Below, in pieces: positions 35,181 to 44,306 of a stretch of 64,000 nucleotides of DNA. Under the pieces are notes generated by a model. It was not told where the DNA came from, made no database searches, and worked only from the letters and a program-made list of their open reading frames with translations. The translations under genes and the position numbers were made by a program. How positions within the stretch are numbered: the first letter of the stretch is position 1; each line of letters opens with the position of its first letter. Source of the DNA: JAPOXR01 sp965199765 (GTDB lineage: Bacteria; Pseudomonadota; Alphaproteobacteria; Rhodobacterales; Rhodobacteraceae); the NCBI GenBank assembly GCA_965199765.1, contig CBDATC010000002.1, positions 434,001-498,000 on the forward strand, in the 5' to 3' direction.

Positions 35181-36487
35181 CCACCGCCAGTGTTGAACTG
35201 TGGGGAAACCGCATTGGCGCCGTGACATGGGTGGAGGACCGCGGGATCGGCATCTTTCAGTTTACCCCGGAATTCGGAGCAAGCGGCATTGAGATTTCCC
35301 CCTTACAAATGCCGTGGCGGGAAACGCCTTACGAATTTCCGAGCCTGCGCAGAGAGACATTCAGGGGACTCCCTGGCATGCTGGCCGACAGTCTGCCGGA
35401 CAAATTCGGCAACGCCCTGATCAATGTCTGGCTGGCAAACCAAGGCCGTCCCGAAGCGAGTTTCAATCCGGTTGAGCGGCTTTGCTATACCGGGGCACGC
35501 GGTATGGGCGCGCTGGAATACAAACCGGCGATTACAGGCTCTCCAACAAAAGCGCGCAAAGTCGAAGTGGACCGGCTTGTTGACTTGTCGAACCGGATTT
35601 TCAGTGACCGGGAAAACCTCGCCGGTCACTTAACCGGCAAGGAAGATGCGCGGGACATTGAAGACATATTGCGCGTCGGAACTTCCGCCGGCGGCGCAAG
35701 AGCAAAGGCGATCCTTGCATGGAATGAAGAGACCGGTGAATTCAAGTCCGGACAGGTCAAGACGGACAAAGGCTACACCCATTGGCTAATGAAGTTCGAC
35801 GGCGTGGACGACAACAAGGACAAGGAACTTGCCGACCCGAAGGGATTTGGGCGCATCGAATATGCCTATCATCTGATGGCGGAAAAAGCCGGCATCATCA
35901 TGATGCCGTGCCGTCTGCACGAGGAAGGCGGACGGGGCCATTTCATGACCAAACGCTTTGACCGCACCGACGCGGGAGACAAGCTGCACTATCAGTCTTT
36001 GTGCGCCTTACAGCATTTCGATTTCAACATGGCGGGCGCTTATTCCTATGAGCAGGCGCTTCTGACCATAAAATCCCTGCACCTTCCGATTGAGGATATT
36101 GAACAACAGGTGCGCCGCACGCTGTTCAACATCATTGCGCGCAATCAGGATGATCACGTCAAGAATATCGGGTTCGTCATGGACAAAGAGGGTGAATGGC
36201 GACTCTCGCCGGCCTTTGACGTTACCTACAGCTACAACCCGCAAGGATCCTGGACGTGTCAGCATCAAATGAGTCTGGGTGGCAAACGCGATAGATTTGA
36301 TTTGAAGGATCTTGTCGCATTTGGCGAATTTGCCGGACTGAAAGCGCGCAAGATGAAGACCATCATCGCTGAGATCATTGACGTGGTGAAGCAGTGGGCC
36401 GGGTTTGCTAATCACGCTAAGGTTCATGATGAGCATGTTGTTCAAATCCAGCGCACACTCCGCAACACTGAATTTGATGGAAATTGA
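35177..36487 (+). CDS. hipA: HipA-like serine/threonine kinase toxin
   Basis: A 436-residue kinase of the HipA family. Visible features are the N-terminal subdomain ending PGMLADSLPDKFGN, the Gly/Ser-rich phosphate loop TSAGGARAKAIL, the catalytic loop ARNQDDHVKNIGF (Asp, His, Asn) and LSPAFDVTYSY, which carries the metal-binding Asp. All key residues are present, so it looks active. HipA toxins phosphorylate glutamyl-tRNA synthetase or other synthetases and induce dormancy; the target here is unknown. The length matches canonical HipA. It lies in the tRNA-Arg-linked mobile patch. Confidence 0.93.
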   Translation: MTTASVELWGNRIGAVTWVEDRGIGIFQFTPEFGASGIEISPLQMPWRETPYEFPSLRRETFRGLPGMLADSLPDKFGNALINVWLANQGRPEASFNPVERLCYTGARGMGALEYKPAITGSPTKARKVEVDRLVDLSNRIFSDRENLAGHLTGKEDARDIEDILRVGTSAGGARAKAILAWNEETGEFKSGQVKTDKGYTHWLMKFDGVDDNKDKELADPKGFGRIEYAYHLMAEKAGIIMMPCRLHEEGGRGHFMTKRFDRTDAGDKLHYQSLCALQHFDFNMAGAYSYEQALLTIKSLHLPIEDIEQQVRRTLFNIIARNQDDHVKNIGFVMDKEGEWRLSPAFDVTYSYNPQGSWTCQHQMSLGGKRDRFDLKDLVAFGEFAGLKARKMKTIIAEIIDVVKQWAGFANHAKVHDEHVVQIQRTLRNTEFDGN

Positions 36488-37074
36488 GTTTTGCGGCTCT
36501 GTTTTCCTGTAATCGACGCCTGCTTGCTTCATTCATATTCAGAATTTTCGAGGTGAGGTAACTCAATTGATCCTCTAAATCGCAAGCATGAATTTATCTT
36601 ACGCATTTCTAATGCCCGCCCGGACTAAGGAAATGATGATGCATCCACGGGCTTGGCAGCCAAAGTCAGATGGAATGGTCAGAATTGAAACGCACCCTGG
36701 TTTCCGCCTCTGGCCAGCGGGTAGAGGAGGGACGGCTTCTGAAACAAACACCCACAGACAAACGAATCAAAATAAAGTTATACCGAGGATTCCGGATGCG
36801 TTCTCTGCTGTGCACACTCAAACCCCTTGAGCCTGCCGAACTGCCTGCGTTTGTGAAATTGTTCTCGAGACCCATGACATCCGAATTCGGATTTGGTATG
36901 CAAGCTGAGCTGAAGAGTTTTTATCATCCGAATAATGTGCCAATTGGCTCTTACGACGCTAGATCTGCTGCTTGATCCGCAAAGCCCACCAACTTTAGCC
37001 GGTACGGCCCGATTTCAGCAATCTGCAAAACTCGACCGATTTATTGATTTAAAACTCTCTAATTTGCCAGCTTT
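36488..37074. other. Gap between hipA and phoR
   Basis: Nearly 600 bases with no convincing gene. Frames 36588-36830 and 36670-36975 lack ribosome sites and known domains. It may be the right edge of the hipBA island. I could not find a second copy of the tRNA-Arg 3' end here that would mark an attachment site. The phoR promoter should lie in the AT-rich last 60 bases. Confidence 0.45.
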
Positions 37075-38184
37075 ATGAGCAAAAATTCCCCAATTTCCTT
37101 ATCGGGCGCTGGGGCGGTATTGAATGGGCTGCCGCAGCCGGTCCTTATCATTGACTGGAGCCGATACATCGTATTCTCAAACAAAGCCGCTACCGCATTC
37201 TTCGATTCTGATCTGACCGGTCAATTGGTGCACGCGGTGCTTAGACAGCCGGAGGCATTGCGCTGCATAGATGAGGCACAGAACTCGTTGAGATCGACCC
37301 ACGGTCGGGTCACACTGTCAACAAATGACATTGACACAGCCTTCCGTATGAACGCCGTACCGATCGATTCCAGCGGAGAAGAGCACGGCGTGATCGTGAT
37401 ATCTCTCACAGACGTAAGCAGAGTCGATGAGGCAGAAGAAATAAGGCGTCAATTTGTGGCCAATGTCAGCCATGAGCTGAAAACACCTTTGACGACACTG
37501 ACCGGATTTATCGAAACACTCAAAAAGTTGAATGCCGACGAGCGGGAAACGCGCATGCGGTTTCTTGAAATCATGCAAGAGGAAGCTGAACGCATGAATC
37601 GACTGATTGAGGATTTGCTTTCTCTTTCGCGGGTTGAATCACTTGAACGGGTGCGACCGAAAATTGTTGTGGATCTTGCCGAAGTTCTAAAATCGTCCAT
37701 TCGTCAGTTGAATTTCATGTCAGATGAACAAAACACCGATATTTCTTTATGCGCGGAGGATATCGATATGCGTGTCTTTGGTGACCAGGACCAGTTGGCG
37801 CAGGTCTTTTTCAATCTCCTCGAGAACGCGCTCAAATACGGAGGGCAGGGGGGCGTGGTGCATGTTTCCTGTTGCTCCCATGCGGATTTTGATGATTTTG
37901 CAGGACCGGCTGTATCCATCGCGATAACCGACGAAGGCGAAGGGATTGAAGCTGTGCACCTTCCTCGCTTAACCGAACGGTTTTATCGTGTGGACGGACA
38001 CCGTTCCCGAGAAGTCGGAGGAACCGGCTTAGGGTTGGCGATCGTCAAGCACATTGTGCATCGACACCGTGGCCGCCTCAAAATTAAGAGTAAACTCGGA
38101 ATGGGCAGTGAATTCACCGTCACACTGCCAGCCATCGGTAAGGATGAACCGCACGAGAGAATTGATTACACAAGATTGTCATAA
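37075..38184 (+). CDS. phoR: Phosphate regulon sensor histidine kinase PhoR
   Basis: A 369-residue histidine kinase. Residues about 10-115 form a PAS-like sensor; HisKA has VSHELKTPLTTL with phospho-acceptor His133; the N box is NLLENALKYG; the G boxes DEGEGIE and GGTGLGLAIVKHIV follow. There is no membrane segment, so it is soluble, as in several alphaproteobacteria, and would get its signal through PstB/PhoU. It phosphorylates PhoB when phosphate is scarce. The next gene is pstB after about 105 bases, with no pstSCA between. Confidence 0.92.
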   Translation: MSKNSPISLSGAGAVLNGLPQPVLIIDWSRYIVFSNKAATAFFDSDLTGQLVHAVLRQPEALRCIDEAQNSLRSTHGRVTLSTNDIDTAFRMNAVPIDSSGEEHGVIVISLTDVSRVDEAEEIRRQFVANVSHELKTPLTTLTGFIETLKKLNADERETRMRFLEIMQEEAERMNRLIEDLLSLSRVESLERVRPKIVVDLAEVLKSSIRQLNFMSDEQNTDISLCAEDIDMRVFGDQDQLAQVFFNLLENALKYGGQGGVVHVSCCSHADFDDFAGPAVSIAITDEGEGIEAVHLPRLTERFYRVDGHRSREVGGTGLGLAIVKHIVHRHRGRLKIKSKLGMGSEFTVTLPAIGKDEPHERIDYTRLS

Positions 38185-38290
38185 TTCTGTTAAACGCCTG
38201 AATCGAAGTTCCTTTAACTTCATGTGGCATACAGTGTTCAGATTACAAGCAGGGCCGCGCAACAAGCGATGCTCGGATACGCGATCGGAA

Positions 38291-39088
38291 ATGGAATTCA
38301 CGAGAATCATGGATAAGATCGAACCAGATCTCAGTGTGAAGCTTTCATCAAAGGACATTAGCGTGTTTTACAGTGACACTCAGGCTTTGTTTGATGTGTC
38401 TCTGGATATTCCCGATACGATGGTAACGGCGCTGATCGGGCCTTCGGGATGCGGCAAATCAACCTATCTGCGCTGTTTGAACCGGATGAACGATACGATC
38501 GAACATTGCCGAATAGAAGGGAGCATTCTGCTCGATGGTGTCGATATACACGGCCGGGACGTGGATCCGGTGCAATTGCGCGCCAGGGTGGGCATGGTGT
38601 TTCAAAAGCCAAATCCATTTCCCAAATCGGTTTTTGACAATGTGGCATATGGTCCTCGCATTCATGGCTTGGCAGAAACTAAAGCTGATCTTGAGGAAAC
38701 CGTGGAGTTGTCGCTCCGCAAAGCCGCCCTTTGGGACGAAGTCAAGGACAGGCTGGATGCGCCGGGCACAGGCTTGTCCGGCGGACAACAGCAGAGGCTG
38801 TGCATTGCACGGGCGATCGCCACTCAACCGGAATTACTGCTTATGGATGAGCCATGCTCAGCGCTGGATCCGATCGCCACCTCGCAGATCGAAGACCTGA
38901 TCGGGCAGCTGCGGGAAGCATTTTCGGTGGTTATTGTCACTCATTCAATGCAACAGGCTGCTCGTGTTAGCCAAAAAACCGCATTCTTTCATCTTGGCCG
39001 TTTGGTCGAAGAAAACGATACGGAATCGATGTTCACGAATCCAATGGACGAAAGGACCGAAAGCTACATCACGGGGCGGATTGGCTGA
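38291..39088 (+). CDS. pstB: Phosphate ABC transporter ATP-binding protein PstB
   Basis: A 265-residue ATPase with Walker A GPSGCGKS, the PstB-typical CLNRMNDTI and VFQKPNPFPKSVFDNVAYGP, signature LSGGQQQRLCIARA, and Walker B LLLMDEPCSALDP. The start is ATG 38291 or ATG 38309; neither has a strong ribosome site. PstB powers PstCA-mediated phosphate import and, with PhoU, holds PhoR inactive when phosphate is plentiful. The permease and binding-protein genes normally found upstream are missing here. Confidence 0.95.
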   Translation: MEFTRIMDKIEPDLSVKLSSKDISVFYSDTQALFDVSLDIPDTMVTALIGPSGCGKSTYLRCLNRMNDTIEHCRIEGSILLDGVDIHGRDVDPVQLRARVGMVFQKPNPFPKSVFDNVAYGPRIHGLAETKADLEETVELSLRKAALWDEVKDRLDAPGTGLSGGQQQRLCIARAIATQPELLLMDEPCSALDPIATSQIEDLIGQLREAFSVVIVTHSMQQAARVSQKTAFFHLGRLVEENDTESMFTNPMDERTESYITGRIG

Positions 39089-39093
39089 CCGAA

Positions 39094-39837
39094 ATGAATT
39101 ACGACTCCAAACATATCAATTCGGCGTTTGATGAAGATCTCGATCGTCTTCTCACTCAGGTTATGACGCTGGGAGGGCTGGTTGAAGATTCGATTCAGCA
39201 GTCCACACAAGCCTTGTTGACAAGGGACAATGAACTCGCCGAGCAGGTTATTCAAAGCGATGCGCGAATCGATATGCTGCACGAAGACATCCACATGGCC
39301 GCAGTCAACATTATCGCTTTGCGCCAGCCACAGGCACGCGACCTGCGAATGGTCATCGCCGTCATGCGGATTTCAACAATCCTAGAGAGAGTAGGCGACT
39401 GCTCAAAAAATACTGCCAAGCGCACTTCGGCGATTGTCCAGACTCCACCACTGGGCAGCGCTGTCGGGTCGGTCGGCCGATTGGCGAAAGCGAGCCTGAT
39501 TCTGCTGAAAGATTCGCTGGACGCATTCATTCAACTTGATGAACGCAAGGCGCGGGATGTCATCCGTCGCGATCATGAAATTGATCAGATGTATAGCAGT
39601 CTGTTTCGGGAATTCCTGACCTATATGCTGGAGTTTCCCAACACGATAACTTCGGCAATGCATTTTCTGTTCATTACGAAGAATATCGAGCGGATCGGCG
39701 ATCATGCCACCGGTGTTTCCGAACAAACGATTTATTTTATCACCGGACTATTGCCGGAAGGCGAACGCAAAAAGAGCGATGATGCAGCATATTTTTTGTC
39801 GCCGGATGCATCGGATAACGAAAGGACTGCTTCATAG
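39094..39837 (+). CDS. phoU: Phosphate signalling regulator PhoU
   Basis: A 247-residue protein made of two three-helix PhoU repeats. Metal-binding E/DxxxD-type motifs are visible around DARIDMLHEDI, LERVGDCSKNTAKR and IERIGDHATGVSE. PhoU links the state of the Pst transporter to PhoR and restrains the Pho response. It starts 5 bases after pstB and shares its stop with the phoB start (TAGTG), so the order is pstB-phoU-phoB in one transcript. Confidence 0.94.
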   Translation: MNYDSKHINSAFDEDLDRLLTQVMTLGGLVEDSIQQSTQALLTRDNELAEQVIQSDARIDMLHEDIHMAAVNIIALRQPQARDLRMVIAVMRISTILERVGDCSKNTAKRTSAIVQTPPLGSAVGSVGRLAKASLILLKDSLDAFIQLDERKARDVIRRDHEIDQMYSSLFREFLTYMLEFPNTITSAMHFLFITKNIERIGDHATGVSEQTIYFITGLLPEGERKKSDDAAYFLSPDASDNERTAS

Positions 39838-40526
39838 TGGCCTCCCACAATCCGCTCGTCCTCATTGTTGAAGACGACAGAGCACAGCGGGAATTGCTCA
39901 CCTATAACATCGAAACAGCGGGTTTCTCTGTTTTGGCGGCATCCAATGGAGATGAGGCGCTGGCGCTCATTGAAGAGCATCTTCCGGATTTGATTGTGCT
40001 GGATTGGATGATTCCGGGCATCAGTGGTCTGACATTGTGCAAAATGATTAAGAGCAGATCAGAACTTGGGCATCTACCGGTTCTGATGCTGTCAGCGCGC
40101 ACTGAAGAAGAGGATCGGGTTCACGGTCTGGATGCCGGTTCTGATGACTATTTGGTTAAACCGTTTTCGATTTCAGAACTGATTGCGCGTATTCGGGCGC
40201 TGCTGCGCCGTACCCGACCGTCAGCTAGCGGGAAAAAGCTGACCTATGACGGAATTGAACTTGATCCGACCCAGCATCGTGTCTATCGCGGAGGCAATCC
40301 AATCACGCTCAGGCCTACAGAATACCGCATTCTTGCCACATTGATGGAATCACCAGGACGTGTTTGGTCTCGACAGCAATTGTTGGACCGGGTTTGGGGC
40401 CGCAACATTTTTGTCGAAGACAGAACTGTCGATGTGCATGTCGGCAGGCTGCGCAAAGCGCTCTGTGAAAACGGCGAGACCGATCCGTTACGAACTGTTC
40501 GCGGGGTGGGGTATTCACTTGGATAA
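39837..40526 (+). CDS. phoB: Phosphate regulon response regulator PhoB
   Basis: A 229-residue OmpR/PhoB-type regulator. The receiver domain has the acidic pocket EDD (12-14), phospho-acceptor Asp56 in LIVLDWMIPG, and Lys in YLVKPF. The winged-helix domain contains RPTEYRIL, QQLLDRVWGRNIFVEDRTV and RTVRGVGYS. It starts with GTG 39837 overlapping the phoU stop. Phosphorylated by PhoR, it activates phosphate-starvation genes. Confidence 0.96.
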   Translation: MASHNPLVLIVEDDRAQRELLTYNIETAGFSVLAASNGDEALALIEEHLPDLIVLDWMIPGISGLTLCKMIKSRSELGHLPVLMLSARTEEEDRVHGLDAGSDDYLVKPFSISELIARIRALLRRTRPSASGKKLTYDGIELDPTQHRVYRGGNPITLRPTEYRILATLMESPGRVWSRQQLLDRVWGRNIFVEDRTVDVHVGRLRKALCENGETDPLRTVRGVGYSLG

Positions 40527-40916
40527 AAACTTAAACAGAATCTGACACCGTGTTAAGTCGGAATAACTCGAAACCCGAACTTTCTTAGACTGGAAGATTT
40601 GATGTCGGTTCCCGGCGGTTTAGTTTAAATAAGTAATTATTTCATGGGATTATTGGTTAAATCTAACAGATGGTGAAAGACAGATCCGTCCATTTTCAGC
40701 TTCAGCGCAGGGGTTGAATGTCTGCGCTCAATGAAGATAGTCGGGACGCGTATCTTCGGTCCAACAGCGGATTTTGGGGTGCGCTGACTAAGCGCATAAT
40801 TGTCCGATAATATATATTATGTTAAATAACAGATCCAAAGAGACCGTGTTTCCATGTGAACATGGCCATAAGCTGATTTCGAAGCTAACACAAACTGCAC
40901 AGATAAAGGATAATCC
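40527..40916. other. Gap between phoB and aroQ with short inverted repeats
   Basis: No gene seen. Two symmetric elements stand out: AGCGCAG (40704-40710) / CTGCGCT (40722-40728) with an 11-base loop, and the palindrome CCATGT-GA-ACATGG at 40852-40865, about 50 bases before aroQ. Neither is followed by a T-run. An AT-rich stretch at 40806-40827 could be part of the aroQ promoter. Confidence 0.45.
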
Positions 40917-41369
40917 ATGAGATCAGTGCTCATAGCCAACGGACCGAACCTGAACCTGCTCGGATCCAGAGAAAATCAAATCTACGGACCCCGCTCCCTT
41001 GAGACCATTGAAGCCAGCTGCCGCAAGGCGGCGGCGGCTATGGAGCTGACAATCGAATTCATGCAATCAAACCATGAAGGCGAATTGGTGGACATCATTC
41101 AATCAGCAGGAACCAAACACGCCGGCATCATCATCAATCCCGCCGCGTACACCCATACCTCAATCGCCATCCATGATGCGCTGCGAGCAGTTGCTTTGCC
41201 TGTGATCGAAATTCACCTTACAAATATTCATAGGCGCGAATCATTCAGATTGCACTCTTATGTGTCTCCGGTCGCTGATGGCGTCATCTGCGGTTTGGGA
41301 GCCCAAGGCTATTTGCTGGCCCTCACCGCCATGGCGGATCTCATCAACAATCAAAACATGACTGCGTGA
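40917..41369 (+). CDS. aroQ: 3-dehydroquinate dehydratase, type II
   Basis: A 150-residue dodecameric-type dehydroquinase of the shikimate pathway, converting 3-dehydroquinate to 3-dehydroshikimate. Motifs: ANGPNLNLLGSRENQIYG (catalytic Arg and Tyr), NPAAYTHTSIAIHDAL (Asn and substrate contacts), IEIHLTNIHRRE with the catalytic His. AAAGGA precedes the ATG. In many alphaproteobacteria accB-accC follow; here the convergent tsf gene ends 15 bases downstream, so aroQ is alone. Confidence 0.97.
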   Translation: MRSVLIANGPNLNLLGSRENQIYGPRSLETIEASCRKAAAAMELTIEFMQSNHEGELVDIIQSAGTKHAGIIINPAAYTHTSIAIHDALRAVALPVIEIHLTNIHRRESFRLHSYVSPVADGVICGLGAQGYLLALTAMADLINNQNMTA

Positions 41370-41384
41370 ATTCGGCGCAGTCGA

Positions 41385-42212
41385 TCAGTTCTGATCTTCA
41401 CCGACTTTCATGAACACAAATCCCGTCACCGCTATACCGGCATCCTTCGCGGCTTGCGCAACCGTCATGTCCGGATTGATCACAAACTTTTGATTCAGCA
41501 AGGTTTCAGTTGCAAAAAATTTGCGCATTCCACCATCAACGATCTTCTCGATGATTGCCGGCGGTTTACCGCTCGACTTCGCAATTTCGACCAAAACCAT
41601 TCTTTCCCGTTCCACGCGCTCGGCGGGAGCGTCATCTTCTGAAAGCGAAATCGGATTTGTTGCCGCAACATGCATGGCGATTTGACGTCCGATACCGTTA
41701 TCCTCACCGTCAAACGCAACCAAAACACCGATTTTGCCAACCCCTTCCTCGGCGCGGTTGTGCACATAGCTGGCTATCGTACTGCCCTGGATTTTCTGAA
41801 AGCGGCGAATGACCATATTCTCGCCCAGCGCGGCAACCATCGCTGAGAGATGGCCCTGCACGGTGCCTCCTTCAAGCGGAGCCTCCATCAATTCACCCAG
41901 ACTGTCGACGCTCAAAGCGGCATTCGCAACCTTGCGGACAAATCCGCAAAATTCACTGTTTCGGGCGACGAAATCCGTTTCGGAATTCACTTCAACCGCC
42001 ACACCGGTTTGACCGGCAACTGAAACGCAGATCTGACCTTCGCCAGTTGCTCTGCCTGACTTTTTTGCAGCTTTTGCCATGCCTTTCGTGCGCAGCCAAT
42101 CAACTGCGGCGTCCATCTCGCCGCCGGTCTCGACCAGCGCTTTTTTCGCGTCCAAAATCCCAGCGCCCGTCATTGCGCGAAGTTCTTTCACCATCGCTGC
42201 CGACACACTCAT
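41385..42212 (-). CDS. tsf: Translation elongation factor Ts
   Basis: A 275-residue EF-Ts, the nucleotide exchange factor for EF-Tu. The N-terminal UBA-like module has VKELRAMTGAGILDAKKAL with the TGAG contact; NSETDFVARN is the core signature. ATG 42212 has AGGAG 7-11 bases upstream; the longer frame from 42266 adds an atypical leader. It follows rpsB on the same strand after about 100 bases, the near-universal rpsB-tsf arrangement. Confidence 0.97.
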   Translation of the reverse strand: MSVSAAMVKELRAMTGAGILDAKKALVETGGEMDAAVDWLRTKGMAKAAKKSGRATGEGQICVSVAGQTGVAVEVNSETDFVARNSEFCGFVRKVANAALSVDSLGELMEAPLEGGTVQGHLSAMVAALGENMVIRRFQKIQGSTIASYVHNRAEEGVGKIGVLVAFDGEDNGIGRQIAMHVAATNPISLSEDDAPAERVERERMVLVEIAKSSGKPPAIIEKIVDGGMRKFFATETLLNQKFVINPDMTVAQAAKDAGIAVTGFVFMKVGEDQN

Positions 42213-42315
42213 TTTCGTCTCCTCGGAATAAACAGGTTGTTCAAGTTCAGTGTTAAAGCCCCGCACGAATCATCGGCAAATCCGATAGCGGACAATCCGC
42301 GCAGGTCTTTATTGA

Positions 42316-43236
42316 TTATTGCGAAGTCTGTGATGCCGGTTGCGGTTCTTCGACCGGATCACTCTCGCGCTCGTCGGTATCTTTCTCCGCGGAATCAGCG
42401 GGATTGGAGTCCAACGCCGAGGCTTCATCCGCAGCTGCTGTTATCGCTGAGGAATCCTCTGCTGTGGATTCGCTATCCAATCCTGCGGATCTCAACTCGA
42501 CAGAAGGACCTTCGGCATTCTCGCCTATATCCTCTCCGCGTCCGCTTGCCTCCAGCTGAAGCCCCTCCAACACCGCCTGCGCCACTAAATTGCAATAGAC
42601 TTTGATCGCGCGATGGGCATCGTCGTTTCCGGGAATCATGTGATCGATACCGTTTGGTGAGCAATTCGTGTCAACGATGGCCACCACTGGAATTCCGAGT
42701 TTGTTGGCTTCCGCAACTGCAATGGCTTCTTTCCTGACATCAATGACAAACAGCATGTCAGGAACGCCCTTCATCTTGCGTATTCCGCCAAGCGAAGCCT
42801 GAAGCTTTGCCTGTTCGCGGCGCATGCCCAGCAGTTCCTTCTTGGTCAGACCTTCGACACCGAGTTCCAATTTCTTGTCGATTGAGTTCAAACGCTGGAT
42901 CGAATTCGAAACAGTTTTCCAATTGGTCAGCATGCCGCCAAGCCATCTTTGATTAATATAATACTGCGCGCACCTTTCGGCGGCTTCCTTGATATTCGTC
43001 TGCGCCTGCCTCTTTGTGCCAACAAACAATATGCTGCCGTCTTTGCTTACGGTTTCGGCAATTCTTTGCAGCGCCGCATCCATCATGGTTACTGTCTGCG
43101 TTAGGTCGATGATATGGATTCCATTCCGCTTGCTGTGGATGTACGGTGCCATAAGCGGGTTCCAGCGGTGTGATTGATGCCCAAAATGGACCCCCGCTTC
43201 AATGAGCTGACGCAGTGTGAATTCTGGCTGAGCCAT
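42316..43236 (-). CDS. rpsB: 30S ribosomal protein S2
   Basis: A 306-residue S2. The ribosomal core covers about 1-235 (FTLRQLIEAGVHFGHQSHRW, RWLGGMLTNWKTV, VDTNCSPNGIDHMIPGNDDA). The last 70 or so residues form a low-complexity acidic Ala/Asp/Glu/Ser tail (ENAEGPSVELRSAGLDSEST and onward), longer than in E. coli S2 (241 residues) but of a kind seen in some alphaproteobacteria. It leads the rpsB-tsf operon and diverges from psuK. Confidence 0.97.
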   Translation of the reverse strand: MAQPEFTLRQLIEAGVHFGHQSHRWNPLMAPYIHSKRNGIHIIDLTQTVTMMDAALQRIAETVSKDGSILFVGTKRQAQTNIKEAAERCAQYYINQRWLGGMLTNWKTVSNSIQRLNSIDKKLELGVEGLTKKELLGMRREQAKLQASLGGIRKMKGVPDMLFVIDVRKEAIAVAEANKLGIPVVAIVDTNCSPNGIDHMIPGNDDAHRAIKVYCNLVAQAVLEGLQLEASGRGEDIGENAEGPSVELRSAGLDSESTAEDSSAITAAADEASALDSNPADSAEKDTDERESDPVEEPQPASQTSQ

Positions 43237-43403
43237 GTGTGCTTCCTTTCCGGTTTGCGCCTTGGCGAGACAACAGATGTTAAATCCAACCGGAGGACCA
43301 GCCGCATATCTCTGCGATCAAGCCCAACATCCCGCCTGTGAATTGAGTGCCGACTGATATATGCTTAGCAAATTTCCGTCAAGGCAATACCTGCAAGAGA
43401 GAT

Positions 43404-44306
43404 ATGAAACAGTCGAATCGAAAGCACGGATTCTTTGCGATCGGTGCTGCAAATTTGGACTATATCGGCAAGGCTTCGTCAACGATGGAAATCGGAGCGG
43501 ATTCCCCTGGATTCATTCAGCGCCGTCAAGGCGGTGTGGCGCTGAATCTCGCCGTTGCCGCAGCACAGCTTGGCTTTTCTTCAAACTTGATCTCGGCGGT
43601 TGGACTCGATGCAGACGGCATTCATCTTCTTGAATCGCTCAAACGATACGGCGTTGAAACGCAGGGAGTGCTCAAAAACGCAAATGCTGCAACTGATCGT
43701 TACGTTGCGATTGAAGACAACGATAATCTGATTGCCGCGATAGCCGATTGCCGCTGCCTTTTGCAGTCAGAAAACGCCATGCTCTCCATGGCATCGTCGC
43801 TCTTGAAACAGTGCAGAACAACACATGGTGCCGGAACCATTGCGATCGATGGCAATTTGTCGGCTGGCTTTGTCGAGGAATTTCTCGACCTCTTCCAAAT
43901 GCCAAATGGAACGCTAGCATATGTCGCCGCCTCCTCTGAAAAAGTCAGCACGGCTGTCTGCTTTCGAGAGCATCCCAATTCCATGCTATATCTCAACCGT
44001 CTTGAAGCGGAATCACTGTGCGGTCAAAAATTCAACAGCTCGAAAGCCGCCGCCGCTGCGCTGATTGAATCTGGATTCGCAGCGGCTGTGGTCACCAACT
44101 CCGGACAGGCTGCCTCACATGCAGAGAAACACCTATTGCTTACAATCGAACCGGATGGACCTCCGCCATGCGGCAGAACAGGTATCGGAGACCGGTTTGC
44201 CGCGGCGCACATCAGAGCGCGTCATCTTCAATACAACACCGAAGAAGCTCTAAGGTTCGCTCACCGATTCGCTGTGCTTCAAACGGAAAATCAAACAAAT
44301 GTATGA
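43404..44306 (+). CDS. psuK: PfkB family kinase, probably pseudouridine kinase
   Basis: A 300-residue ribokinase-family protein. The N-terminus FFAIGAANLDYIGK and RRQGGVALNLAVAAAQLG match the sugar-binding region. The C-terminal anion-hole motif is GIGDRFAAA, with Arg in place of the usual AGD context but the catalytic Asp kept. It overlaps the psuG gene by 8 bases, so it most likely makes pseudouridine 5'-phosphate for PsuG. ATG 43404 is chosen because of AAGAGAG upstream. The C-terminus is close to the motif, with no extra domain. Confidence 0.88.
   Translation: MKQSNRKHGFFAIGAANLDYIGKASSTMEIGADSPGFIQRRQGGVALNLAVAAAQLGFSSNLISAVGLDADGIHLLESLKRYGVETQGVLKNANAATDRYVAIEDNDNLIAAIADCRCLLQSENAMLSMASSLLKQCRTTHGAGTIAIDGNLSAGFVEEFLDLFQMPNGTLAYVAASSEKVSTAVCFREHPNSMLYLNRLEAESLCGQKFNSSKAAAAALIESGFAAAVVTNSGQAASHAEKHLLLTIEPDGPPPCGRTGIGDRFAAAHIRARHLQYNTEEALRFAHRFAVLQTENQTNV

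Noticed and set aside
33678..37074. Direct repeat of the tRNA-Arg 3' end as an attachment site
   Set aside because: I scanned the hipBA side for a second copy of the CGAATCCTCTCGGGTGCGCC segment and did not see one; no att site is claimed.
40704..40728. Hairpin after phoB as a terminator
   Set aside because: The stem is 7 base pairs with an 11-base loop, lies about 180 bases after phoB and has no T-run, so it does not meet terminator criteria.
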